Source: Dendrocalamus latiflorus
Taxonomy: Eukaryota; Streptophyta; Magnoliopsida; Poales; Poaceae
Reading direction: 5' to 3'
Length of the DNA: 64,000 nucleotides
Assembly (NCBI GenBank): GCA_017311315.1
Contig: CM029636.1
Span: 25,642,043-25,706,042 of the forward strand
This document shows positions 10,264-20,127 of this stretch, in pieces; positions within the stretch are counted from its first letter, which is position 1; each line of letters begins with the position of its first letter. The notes beneath the pieces were generated by a model. That model worked only from the letters and a program-made list of their open reading frames with translations. It made no database searches and was not told the DNA's origin. The position numbers and the translations under genes were made by a program.

Positions 10264-13200
10264 ATGGCCTGCAGCTGCAAGCTTCTTAGCGCCTCCTCCT
10301 TGCTCTTGACAGTGTCTCTCCTCATCACCCACGTTGCACCGCAAAATTCCGTCAAAATCGCCGTCTACTGGGGCCAGAACGGCAACGAGGGGACCCTCGC
10401 CGAAACATGCAGCACGGGCCTCTACGCCTTGGTGAGCATCGCCTTCCTCTCCGTGTTCGGCAGCGGCCAGACCCCAGTCCTCAATCTGGCCGGCCACTGC
10501 GATCCCGCCTCGGGAGGCTGCTCCGGTCTAAGCGCCGACGTCGAGTCCTGCCAGTCCAAAGGCGTCAAGGTGCTCCTAAGCATCGGCGGCGCCGCAGGAA
10601 ACTACAGCCTCGCCTCCACCAACGACGCGCAGAGCATGGCCACCTACCTCTGGGACAACTTCCTCGGCGGCACCTCCCCGTCCCGCCCGCTCGGCCACGC
10701 CGTGCTGGACGGCATCGACTTCGTCATCGAGACAGGCTTACTAGAACACTACGACGACCTCGCTAGGAGCCTGACGTCGCTGTACAAGGGAGCCAAGGGG
10801 GGCAAGAAGTACATGCTCACCGCCGCGCCGCGGTGCCTGTACCCGGACGTGGCCCTCGGCGCGGCGTTCGGCGCTGGGCTGTTCGACCACGTGTGGGCGT
10901 TCTACAGCAACTCGCGGAGCCAGTGCGCGCCCGGGGACGCGAGCATGCTGCAGAGCGTGTGGAGGATATGGGCACAGGCCCTACCGTCGGCGTCCGTATT
11001 CCTGGGGCTGCAGGCTTCGCCCGATGTCCCGGATGGCGGATTCATAGACGTGGACGCCCTGGCTTTGCGGGTGCTGCCGCTGGTGGAAGACGAAGTCAAT
11101 TACGGAGGAATCATGCTGTGGAACCGATACTACGACAAGGGCTACGCGTACAGTAAGAAGCTGCAGGGAATAATAGACAAGAACATGGGTACGTAACAAT
11201 GTACTGGTTGTAGGAACACCACTATACCAGAATTATCTCTCTTTTTTTTTTTTTTGCGACGACTATACCAGAATATCTGTTTGATCTATTCAATGAGTGA
11301 CTTAATCTATACACCTCTATTTTCCTGGCAAAAAAAACACACACACTTCCTTTCGTAGTGGCACAAAATTAAATCACATAGTCAAACCATTGTAAGTTGT
11401 AACGGTTCAGGTAGGTTATTTCCTATGGAAATTGCACTGACATAGTAATTATGTCAACTAATTCTTGCAGGGGACGCGCGACGAACTCACCCATCACCAA
11501 GGAAGAGGATCATAATATGTAAGAAATCACTCTCTTTTTACTGGTGTAGGACCGTATGGCAACAAAAGGAGAGTGAATAGTGTCTTCAAATTTTTTTTTC
11601 TAAGATTTACAGATGCTTCACTCCGATACCTATAGAGTTATGAAGATTAGAATAGAAATCCAACATAAAAGCCACCAAATCAAGAACCCAAACCAGCCTA
11701 CAACAATCGAGGTGAGCAATGATTTCAGTTCGGTAAACAGTAAAAGTAACACTATTTTAAATCTAAAAATTTATGAAATTTTTGATTTGTAGATCAAAAA
11801 AGACGTGCAACTTGAACCAAAGGCTAGATGATAATCTTAAGAATCTATGCCAACTAAAAATCTTGAAGAAACTTAAAAGAATTGAGATTTTTTGGTTCGT
11901 GAAGCTTTGCTGCACCAAAATCTAAAATTGAGCCAACTCTCGATCCAAAACTCCAAATCACTTGAAATTTGGTATGCACCTTCTCTAGGATATGAAAAAC
12001 TTATTCCAATCAATGATCAAGAAAATCGTCGTCGAAGTTCTACCATTTTTTTGTTTGAAGGAAAGTTATACCAAAACCGATAAAAAACCAAAAACGATAA
12101 ACATGATTTGTTCGTGGGTGAATGATAGCTAAGATGGTTCTAAATGTATACTCACACATCATAGCAAACTAGAACAACCAAGAAAATGAGGCAAAAATAA
12201 CTGGATAAATAAATCACTCGAAGAGGCTAAATCATGCAAAAATCGAACAACTTCAAGAACTTACACAATCTGATACTTATATGGATGGAGATTGATCTCC
12301 ATGAGCTATCTTCATTACTTACACGTTCTTAGCATGAAGCAAGACCAAGAAGGCAAAGAAGAGGTCAGAACCAGGGAAAGAAGATATCAGAACCAACAAG
12401 ATCAAGTGCAAATCAACCAAAACAAGGAAAATCTATGAGAGATGAATAAAATTAATATATTGTTACTTGGGGATAAAGGTTTTACAGCCACTCTAATGGA
12501 GGGCAAGAGAGTATACCACAACACTCACACTTCTACAACCCTAACACTAGAATACTTGGCTTCAATTGTAAGGATTGAATAGTTAATTTGTAAGTCTCCA
12601 TCCCAATTCGTTAAATAGATAAGGCAATCAGCAACATCTAACCGTAATAGATATTATCCACTTAGCACAAATTAAAAAAAATGTTAACCCTACACAACAC
12701 AAGTTTTACTCACACACTACACTTATGTACGTTTTTCAAAACACATAAGTTCAAATCCGCTAAATCCTTACGTTTTGATCCACTTGATCATCTTAACTCC
12801 TCCATGACCTAAACCCTTCTCAAGCACCATGATTTTGATCCAAGATAATTTCCAGTATTTTGATGAACTTACCAAAATACCCTTTCTGACCTAGTCTTTA
12901 TCTTCCTTTGTAAGCATTTGTCATGCTTGCCATGTGTAGATGCACCACTGGCTTACTACGCGTCGGTAAATCTCTCCAAGCCACATGGTGTAACTCATCG
13001 CTCAAACTTCCTTCCAATATTTTTCGCCTTTCTCTGCCATGTTTGAGCTCAGATATCTTACCTAGTATTTTTTTTATTATTCTGAGCCTTGGCTCCTTCA
13101 TGAGTGTAGTCCTGATCCTTGCCGTTGATCATAGTCGATTCCAAGCGTCCCTACACATCCAAAGACAAATAAATCTTTTTCAAGCACATGTTCTTTATAA

Positions 13201-14946
13201 TTTGACCCAAGTTAGCTGAAATATGCATCATGCTATATATATGCACTGACTTAGATCAAACCAAATCATCCCATCACTCAAATTTTCCAAAATCATCGAT
13301 TTCTGCAAGCTGTCCAAAAATATCTACAAATTTACAAATTTCAAATTTTCAATCCTCTGAAATAACAATGATTTATCACGACAAAACTCTTGACATTCTC
13401 ACATGGTCCTTCACCTAGCCTCTTGTAAGTTCAACAATTGTTCTTCCTCCCAGTCAGCTTCTCAGATGTTTTGTGAACGTGTGCAATATGATTATAAGTT
13501 GTGACCACTCAAGCTCATGTAACTCTGATATTTACATGAAAAGAACAACTCTGATTTTTAACCATGTTTTACTCCTAGCAGAGCAAATAATGCTGCACAT
13601 TTGTGTGCGAAAAATGCCCTCCTGATAACCGCCGGTGTGGCTCAATAGGGTTCTTGATCTTTGTGCTTATCATGAAATTAATGTCCCTCGTGATGAATAA
13701 AAATGAAACTCCTATGCGAGTCTAAAAAAACAAAAGAGAAGAAGAGAAAAAAGAACAGCTGAGTGTTTGCTCATATCACATTTGAATATCACCGTCGCAA
13801 CTTTGGGAGAAAAAAAATCTTCAATACGTTCCATGTTATTTTACGTTAGTCTCATACAGATGCATTTTCTTTCGTGTTATCATTTCAGATGTAATAGCTG
13901 GCACCTCAAGTCTATTTGGGGTATGCATATTTGTTCTCACATTCTTCCTGTGGCATAAGAGATATTACGGCATGCTACCCTGGCAAAGGGGGACAAGGAA
14001 TTCACCGAGGATCGAATCCTTCCTTCAAAAGCAAGGAACTTCACAGCCCAAAAGATACAATTACTCAGAAGTGAGAAAGATGACCAACTCTTTTACTCAG
14101 AAGCTTGGCCAAGGTGGCTTTGGGGCTGTTTATAAAGGCAAACTCCCTGATGGCCGTGAGATTGCAGTGAAGATGCTCAAAAACACCAAGGGTGATGGGG
14201 AGGAATTCATGAATGAGGTGGCTAGCATTAGCAGAACTTCCCATGTCAATGTTGTGACCCTCTTAGGATTTTGCTTGCAAGGGTCAAAAAGAGCTCTCAT
14301 ATATGAGTACATGCCCAATGGTTCACTTGAGAGATATGCTTTTGGCAGCAACTCTGCTGAAGGAGACAATACTCTAAGTTGGGATAGACTATTTGATATC
14401 GTCGTTGGAATTGCACAAGGGCTGGATTATCTCCATCGTGGCTGCAACGCCCGCATTGTGCATTTCGATGTCAAACCTCATAACATTCTGTTGGATCAAG
14501 ACTTCTGTCCAAAAATCTCTGATTTTGGACTGGCAAAGCTATGCCATCAAAAGGAGAGTAAATTCTCCATTGGTGGAGCAAGAGGAACAATAGGCTACAT
14601 CGCACCTGAAGTATTTTCAAGGCAATATGGAGCTGCGAGCAGCAAATCTGACGTCTATAGCTATGGGATGGTGGTCCTTGAGATGGTAGGAGCAAGGAAA
14701 AACATCGATGTTAGCACAGCTAGTAGCAGCAAATGTTTTCCCCAATGGCTATATGACAATCTGGATCAATTTAATGGCACTACATGTGAGATTAGTAGCG
14801 AGACCACGGAGCTTGTAAGGAAGATGATTATAGTAGGCTTGTGGTGCATACAATTCACTCATACAGATCGACCTTCCATGAGCAAAGTCCTTGAAATGTT
14901 GGAAAGCAATAGTGGGGACTTGCAGCTGCCACCTAGAGCTTTTTGA
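10264..14946 (+). CDS. Receptor-like kinase with a GH18 class III chitinase-like (hevamine/XIP-type) ectodomain
   Basis: Three exons, spliced by hand: 10264-11188, 11471-11518 and 13889-14946. All introns are GT..AG and in phase 1; the CDS is 2031 nt (676 aa). Residues 1-26 form a signal peptide. Residues 28 to about 303 are a GH18 hevamine-type barrel, with YWGQNGNEGTL near the start and all six hevamine disulfide cysteines (C49/C96, C79/C86, C191/C221). The catalytic motif DxxDxDxE reads D149-G-I-D152-F-V154-I-E156, so the third Asp is Val and hydrolysis is doubtful. A basic stalk made by the 48-nt exon leads to one membrane span (about 322-346). The kinase has a Gly-rich loop (398-403), K419, E434, H516-F-D518 (non-RD), D536-F-G and A563-P-E, closest in style to LRK10L kinases. 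It probably acts at the plasma membrane. Ligand and signalling role are inferred; the fold and the in-frame fusion are seen. Confidence 0.9.
11545..13430 (-). mobile_element. LTR-like insertion filling most of intron 2 of the receptor kinase
   Basis: The plus strand from 11545 reads TGTAGGACCGTATGGCAAC...GGAGAGTGAATAG. Its complement is the 'CTATTCACTCTCC...CGGTCCTACA' 3' end typical of SIRE/Angela-type copia LTRs. The sequence to about 13.4 kb is AT-rich and non-coding, and matches no gene. The distal border and the target duplication are not resolved. A related fragment lies at 37790-37950. It would explain why intron 2 is 2370 bp while intron 1 is 282 bp. Confidence 0.45.
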
Positions 14947-15306
14947 GGCGGTTAAAGACCAAGTCACAACTTGTAAAGATTGCTTTTTTTTTAATTGTGT
15001 GATTTTAAAAAAAACTATCATATGCTACTCTTGTATATTTGAAATTTTGAGTTCACTATTAGAAAACATTACTAACTGTTCGTACAGATAATTTAGGGAC
15101 GCCTGATACCGGTAGTATGTAGGGCAACTTGATGTGCTTGGGGGCCTTGGTGTGGTAATAAATTATCTATTAACTGTAGGACGTAATAGAAATATACACC
15201 TTTGGATCATTAAAAAAAGGGATGGCTCCTAAGAAAGCAGGTGTACCCTAAAAATGTCAACATTTGTACGATACTCTTATTCTTCATCCAATGTTACTTC
15301 TCTAAA
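14947..15306. other. 3' flank of the receptor kinase; no gene seen
   Basis: AT-rich 3' UTR and intergenic sequence. No open frame or repeat stands out. Confidence 0.4.
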
Positions 15307-15437
15307 GCCTAGTTTGGATGGGTTGAGACTTGAGAAGGCCCAGGATCCTGACCCATCCACGTAGAATTTAGTTCAATTTCCACATGGATGGGCTGGGATC
15401 TCAGCCCCAACCCACGGCCGGCCCATCCAAACAAGGC
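15307..15437. mobile_element. Short MITE, 131 bp, with terminal inverted repeats
   Basis: Ends GCCTAGTTTGGATGGG and CCCATCCAAACAAGGC are inverted repeats with one mismatch, flanked on both sides by TAAA. Size and ends fit a MITE; the superfamily is not certain. Confidence 0.8.
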
Positions 15438-15754
15438 TAAATTGACTTTTGAACATCTACAATACGATTACCAAAGTTTAGACAAGCCTGAACTAAAATG
15501 TGCACAAGTAGCACCTGTCATATAAAAAAGGCATCATCTCAGAATTTTGTAGCCGTGTAACATCTACTATTCTAGTACTTGGTAAGGACGATAGATGAAC
15601 CTCAAAATTCTTCGTATATAGTGCAGTGCATCAGATTTCAATTGTCTCATCTCGTAAAAGCGTTCTGTGTGTTCTGCGAAATTTCAAGTTAGTAGTCCAA
15701 TTTTGAGGAAATGGCCCAGCCTTAGCAGATGCTCTCTTTTGGTGGAAATTCTGA

Positions 15755-16270
15755 TCATCTGTTGCAAGGCTTTTTTCCCCTCCCTGTGTGGACTGGGTCG
15801 GACGGCCCGGCCCGGCCCGGCATAGCATGCCATGCTCGAGACGGCCCAGCACGGAGGCAGCCACCTCGCCTCACTGCCTCGGCTTCCGTGAGGCACGGCC
15901 GCCTCTGCGCCTCGTCTCCCTTGCGGTAGTACACCAGGGGCCGGAGTAGCAGCGAGCAATCAATGCGGTACACCAAGACCTCAGCGACGTCGCGCACGGA
16001 GAGCTCGAGCTTGGCGTCGCAGCGCATGACGGCGACCTCGCGGAAGCCAGGAAACGCGAACGCGGTGTCGCAGGTGAACACCAGCCGGCAGAACTCGTCA
16101 AGGGTGAAGGCGTTGTGGGGTTGGAGGGCGGTGGCGGCCAACGTGGACGGGAAAAGAAGGTTGGAATGCGGAGCCTGTGAGGTTAGGGGGAAAAGATACT
16201 CGTGAACTTGTCGTGTTGTTACCGTGGTTTTCACGGTGGGACTGTGGGTCCATAGAATTGTGGACGCCAC
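15755..16270 (-). pseudogene. GC-rich coding-like fragment of unknown identity
   Basis: A 171-codon open frame on the minus strand. Residues about 55-115 look like real protein (DEFCRLVFTCDTAFAFPGF, then VRDVAEVLVYRIDC). The C-terminus runs into a CGGCCCGGCCCGG-rich stretch like the subterminal repeats of the hAT element at 17577-20119. I do not recognise the family. It may be a host gene fragment captured by or next to a hAT end. There is no evidence that it is expressed. Confidence 0.3.
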
Positions 16271-16302
16271 ATGCCTCTCATATGTACTTCTTTATTCAGA
16301 AT

Positions 16303-16321
16303 TGCCCCCCCCCCCCCCCCC
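16303..16321 (+). repeat. Poly(C) tract
   Basis: A run of about 19 C. Similar C runs occur at about 23542-23562 and 44961-44975. Confidence 0.9.
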
Positions 16322-16464
16322 ACATCGTTGGCAGCATTTGAATCCGTAATTATAAGAATGAGAGTTATCACGTTAAATTAGGAAAAATAATGCATAGTAG
16401 CCGTGTGACAGCTTCAGGAGAGACGACATGCGGTATCTAACGCACGGTGGCTTTGCAGGTGGTG

Positions 16465-16735
16465 ATCCGTTCGGCTGAAAAGCTCATGGCTTATGGCTGA
16501 AAACACTGTAGCTGGCTGAAAAACGCACTGTAGCTAACAGAGGCTTATTTAGCATAATTAAATTTTAAAAAAATTTAAAAATATAAAAAAATATGTTATC
16601 CCATTACGTATAATACAAACAAATACGGGGAAAAAAAGAACCGGCAAAAAAAGCTCAACAAAAAGCCAAAAGTTCAGAAAAAGACGAAATTTATGAATAG
16701 TGCAAAATAAGCCAGAAGCCGAAGCCGAGTTGATC
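16465..16735 (+). mobile_element. MITE family A, copy 1
   Basis: About 270 bp, with inverted ends GATCCGTTCGGCT...AGCCGAGTTGATC. The inner 'TTTAGCATAATTAAATTT' and 'CGTATAATACAAACAAATAC' motifs are shared with copies at 43018-43290 and, inverted, 46065-46352. Confidence 0.75.
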
Positions 16736-16744
16736 ACTTAGTCT

Positions 16745-17574
16745 ATGCTGTACGACCACCATGCGACTACCCCTATGCCACACAGCCACCATGTGGCTAT
16801 TAATTAAACCGACTAATTAGCTAACTTAATTAGCAGCTTTAATTATTAATTTATATGTACTATTTGTTTAAATTTTTAAATATAAAAATGAGTTCAAAAA
16901 ATTACAAGATTTTATGTTCAATCTTCTGACACAATGTACTTGATTATCTTTTTTATATAATTTTATCCATTTTGAATGTTTCTAAAAAAATCATAAGAAT
17001 GGACTGTGTGTAGGATTTTTTTAATGCAAAAAATGAGGTGCAAACATTACAAAATTTTGTGTGAAGGCTCCATACCCAGTGTACTTGATTGTTTAATTTT
17101 TCTAGAATTTCATATGTACATAAAATAAAAAGCAGCCTATAATCAAGACAGCAGTAGCAATAAACAATAAACCCCATTAAAACATAAATTTATCGCAGCT
17201 TGTTATTTTATGTACATATAAAATCTTAGAAAAAATTAAACAATAAAGTACACTATGTACGAAACCTTCACACAAAAAATTGAAATATTTGCAACATATT
17301 TTTCTGCATTAAAAATTCTACAAATAGTTCATTCGTATGAATTTTTGAGAAACATTCAGAATGGTTAAAATTAAAAGAAATTAGACAATCAAGTACACTG
17401 TGTTGGGAGACTGTACGTAAAACTTTGTAATTTTATGAACTCAGTTTCTGTATTCAAAATTTTAAATAAATACTATATGTAAATTAGTAATTAAGGCCGC
17501 TAATTAGCCGGCTTAATTAGCAGCTGCATGGTGGCTGTGAGGCAGCCCCTCTACCGCATGGTGGTTGTGCGGTA
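16745..17574. mobile_element. Foldback (long inverted repeat) element, about 0.83 kb
   Basis: The left arm (16750 to about 17150) is repeated in inverse order in the right arm (about 17170-17574). Landmarks are ACCACCATGCG, CACAGCCACCATG, TTAATTAAACCGACTAATTAG, then ATTTAAAATTT-type AT tracts and 'GAATGTTTCTAAAAAAATCATA' near the centre, each with its complement on the other side. Arms are about 400 bp with moderate divergence. No coding capacity is seen. Confidence 0.75.
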
Positions 17575-17576
17575 TA

Positions 17577-20119
17577 TAGAGGTGGGACTTGGGCCGGGCT
17601 TCTTTGGGCTAGCCCGAAGCATGGCCGGCATGGCCCCGCCCAAGCACGGCCCGGCCCGACACGTGGCGGGCCGTGCCGGCACGGCACGAACGGTGGGCCG
17701 GGCCGGGCCTCAAAGTCCGGCACGGTGGGCGGCACGGCACGGCGGGCTCGGGCGGCACGGGGAGGTCGGGCCATCGGGGACCTCGGGGTCCATGGAGGTC
17801 GGGCGCCTGCCGCGGGGGAGGGGCGGTGGGGGGCCGAGCCACCGCGGGAGGGGAAGAGGCGGGAGAGGCGGCGGTGGGGGAGGCTGAGGGAGGGGAAGCG
17901 GCGCGGGAGGGGTAGGGGCGGCGGGAGAGGCGGCGGGGGAGGCGGCGCGGGAGGGGGAGGCGGCGGGGGAGGGCCGGAGGGGGCGGTGGGGGGGCCAAGG
18001 GAGGGGGCGGTGGGGGAGGCCGAGGAAGGGGAAGCGGCGCGGGAGGGGTAGGGGCGGTGGGGGAGACGGCGCGGGAGCGGCGGCGGGGCGCAGAGCCGAG
18101 CGGGATCCGGAGCAGAGAGGGAGGAGGAGCCAAGGCGGCGGTGGGAAAAGAGGAGAGGGCGGAGGCGCCGAGGCGGCGGTGGGGAAAAGGAAGAAGGAGG
18201 AGCCGAGGCGTCGGACGAAGGCCAGGGAAAAAGGGGATCGGGTGGAGAAAGAGAGAAAAAAAGAAAGAAAGAAGGAAAAAGGAAGAGAAAAAAAGGAAGA
18301 TCGTCTTCGTAAATATTAAAACCTGTGAGTTGTTATTTAAACTACTCAACGGTATAATTAATTACTTAGATAACTTGATTAGTAATATTTAAATTATAGA
18401 AATTCACCTCTGATTACCCTAGAATATGAGGACAAAGTAACGATGGTCCGACAACTTAAAAGATGCTAGTCGATTAAACTTATAACCATACGGATTAAAT
18501 TAAAGTACTATAGTATGAACCAATTGTTGTAGATTTAAATAAGCAGACAGTGTAGTTAGATTCATTTAAATAATAGAAGACCACTACTCAATAATTACAA
18601 TAATTAAAATAAGTGAATTGCCATCAATAGATTAAAGTACAGCTCATACCAATTAAATTAGTATATCGTTGTTGCAACCATGGCTAGTGTATTAAATTAT
18701 AAAAACATTGCTAGTAAATATTTATATCTAATACTCATAAATTAGATGGCGAGGTATGAAGTAAATTATTAGAATATCCTTTAGGTTGCTCTATCACGCA
18801 GTTAATCGCCCAGATAATTCTTATTAGTCGATTATAAATTGTAGAAACATCACTAATAAGTACTTATAATTATCAAAATAAATTAATAATCACATTATAA
18901 ATTAATACCCATTAAAAGATGCCAAACTATTTGAGATAGTTAGAATAACATACCCCAATTCACAATATTATATTAGGTTGTAAAATCGTGCACGCCGAAT
19001 AACTTGTATATAGTAACTTAAATAGTATAGTCGTAACAATTCGCAGCTAGTTAAAATAAAACTTGGAGATCGTACAAAAATGCTTTATTATAATTCAATT
19101 AACATTTACTTAGGAATTAATTTTATTGGTATAGATAATTACTCACGTGCATACTAATTACGAGAAAGGACCGGTACCAAGAAGAAATGATTTATTTAAA
19201 TAACCCTAAGACCTACCATGAGTTAGAGCAGTGAATATATACATACACACATATGAGGGATTAAATTGGCGTTATGGCATGCGCGAGATCGATTAGGATT
19301 AAGGTTCACCAATAATTGTACGTGTATATATTTAATCGTATCGCAATAATAGATAGGGAGAATAATAGAAGAGAGAAGATCGCACGGGATGTTCTCCTAG
19401 TGCCAGTGTCCACTGTCTCTTCAGAAGCGACGTTCAGTACGGTAGGGAGAATAATAGAAGAGAGAAAATCATCCCTTACGCCCAGGATGGTGGAGGCAAT
19501 CACATGTGCCAAAGACTGGGAATTAGCCAAAGAGCGGGAACAACATCAACTGGAGGATCCCGAAATCGTACAGGCGTATGCTGACCTAGACATTACCGAG
19601 TAGATATTATCTACACATGTTGTAATATTTTGTATATACATATATTGTTACTGTACTCTTTTCCTTACTCAGGAAACCCCACTCTGGGGCGTAAGGTTTT
19701 TAACGAGGCAGTAATATTGTATTTCTAAAATATTAAAGAAATTCCACTTTTTCCCGAAATATTTATGTTGTTGCGTGCCCACGTTTTTATGCAATTAATT
19801 TAATTTCAACTAGTTTTAAACGAGGCGGGTACGAGAGAAAGGAAGATGACGACCGTCGCCACCGCCTTCGCGTTCGCGTATAGTAATTTTGGGCTGGGCT
19901 TGGGCTGGCACGGCACGGCACGAACGCTTGCACGGTGGGCTTTGGGCCGTGCTTAAGCCTGGCCAGAGACGACGTGGGCCGGTACGGCACGGCACGGCGA
20001 GATGACTGGGCCGAGCCGGCACGACGAGATGACTGGGCCGAGCCGGCACGACACGAAGCGGCACGAAGCACGATGGGCCCGGGCCATGCCGGCACGGCAC
20101 GGCCCAAGTCCCAGCTCTA
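17577..20119 (+). mobile_element. hAT transposon, internally deleted, with 8-bp target duplication
   Basis: The left end is TAGAGGTGGGACTTGGGCC, and the right end is the complement of TAGAGCTGGGACTTGGGCC. The flanks are GCGGTATA (17569-17576) and GCGGTAGA (20120-20127), matching at 7 of 8 bp, as expected for hAT target duplications. Both subterminal regions are packed with GGCACGGCACGG / GGGCCGGGC repeats. The interior is a very GC-rich purine-biased left block (17.7-18.25 kb), an AT-rich middle, and a surviving piece of transposase near the right end. It is inserted at the outer edge of the foldback element. Confidence 0.9.
19310..19603 (+). pseudogene. hAT transposase C-terminal dimerisation domain (remnant)
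   Basis: The encoded segment 'ARDVLLVPVSTVSSEATFST', followed by GRIIEERKSSLTP and then a 'W...' helix, is the hATC dimerisation domain that ends Ac/Tam3-type transposases. Only about 85 residues of the usual 650-800 are left, so the element cannot make its own transposase. The frame has its natural stop (TAG at 19601-19603), followed by an acidic tail. Confidence 0.85.
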
Positions 20120-20127
20120 GCGGTAGA

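Noticed and set aside
17609..18392. 246-codon minus-strand Pro/Ser-rich frame and overlapping Gly/Arg-rich plus-strand frames
   Set aside because: Purine/pyrimidine-biased low-complexity sequence inside the hAT element; no start context or motif supports a gene.
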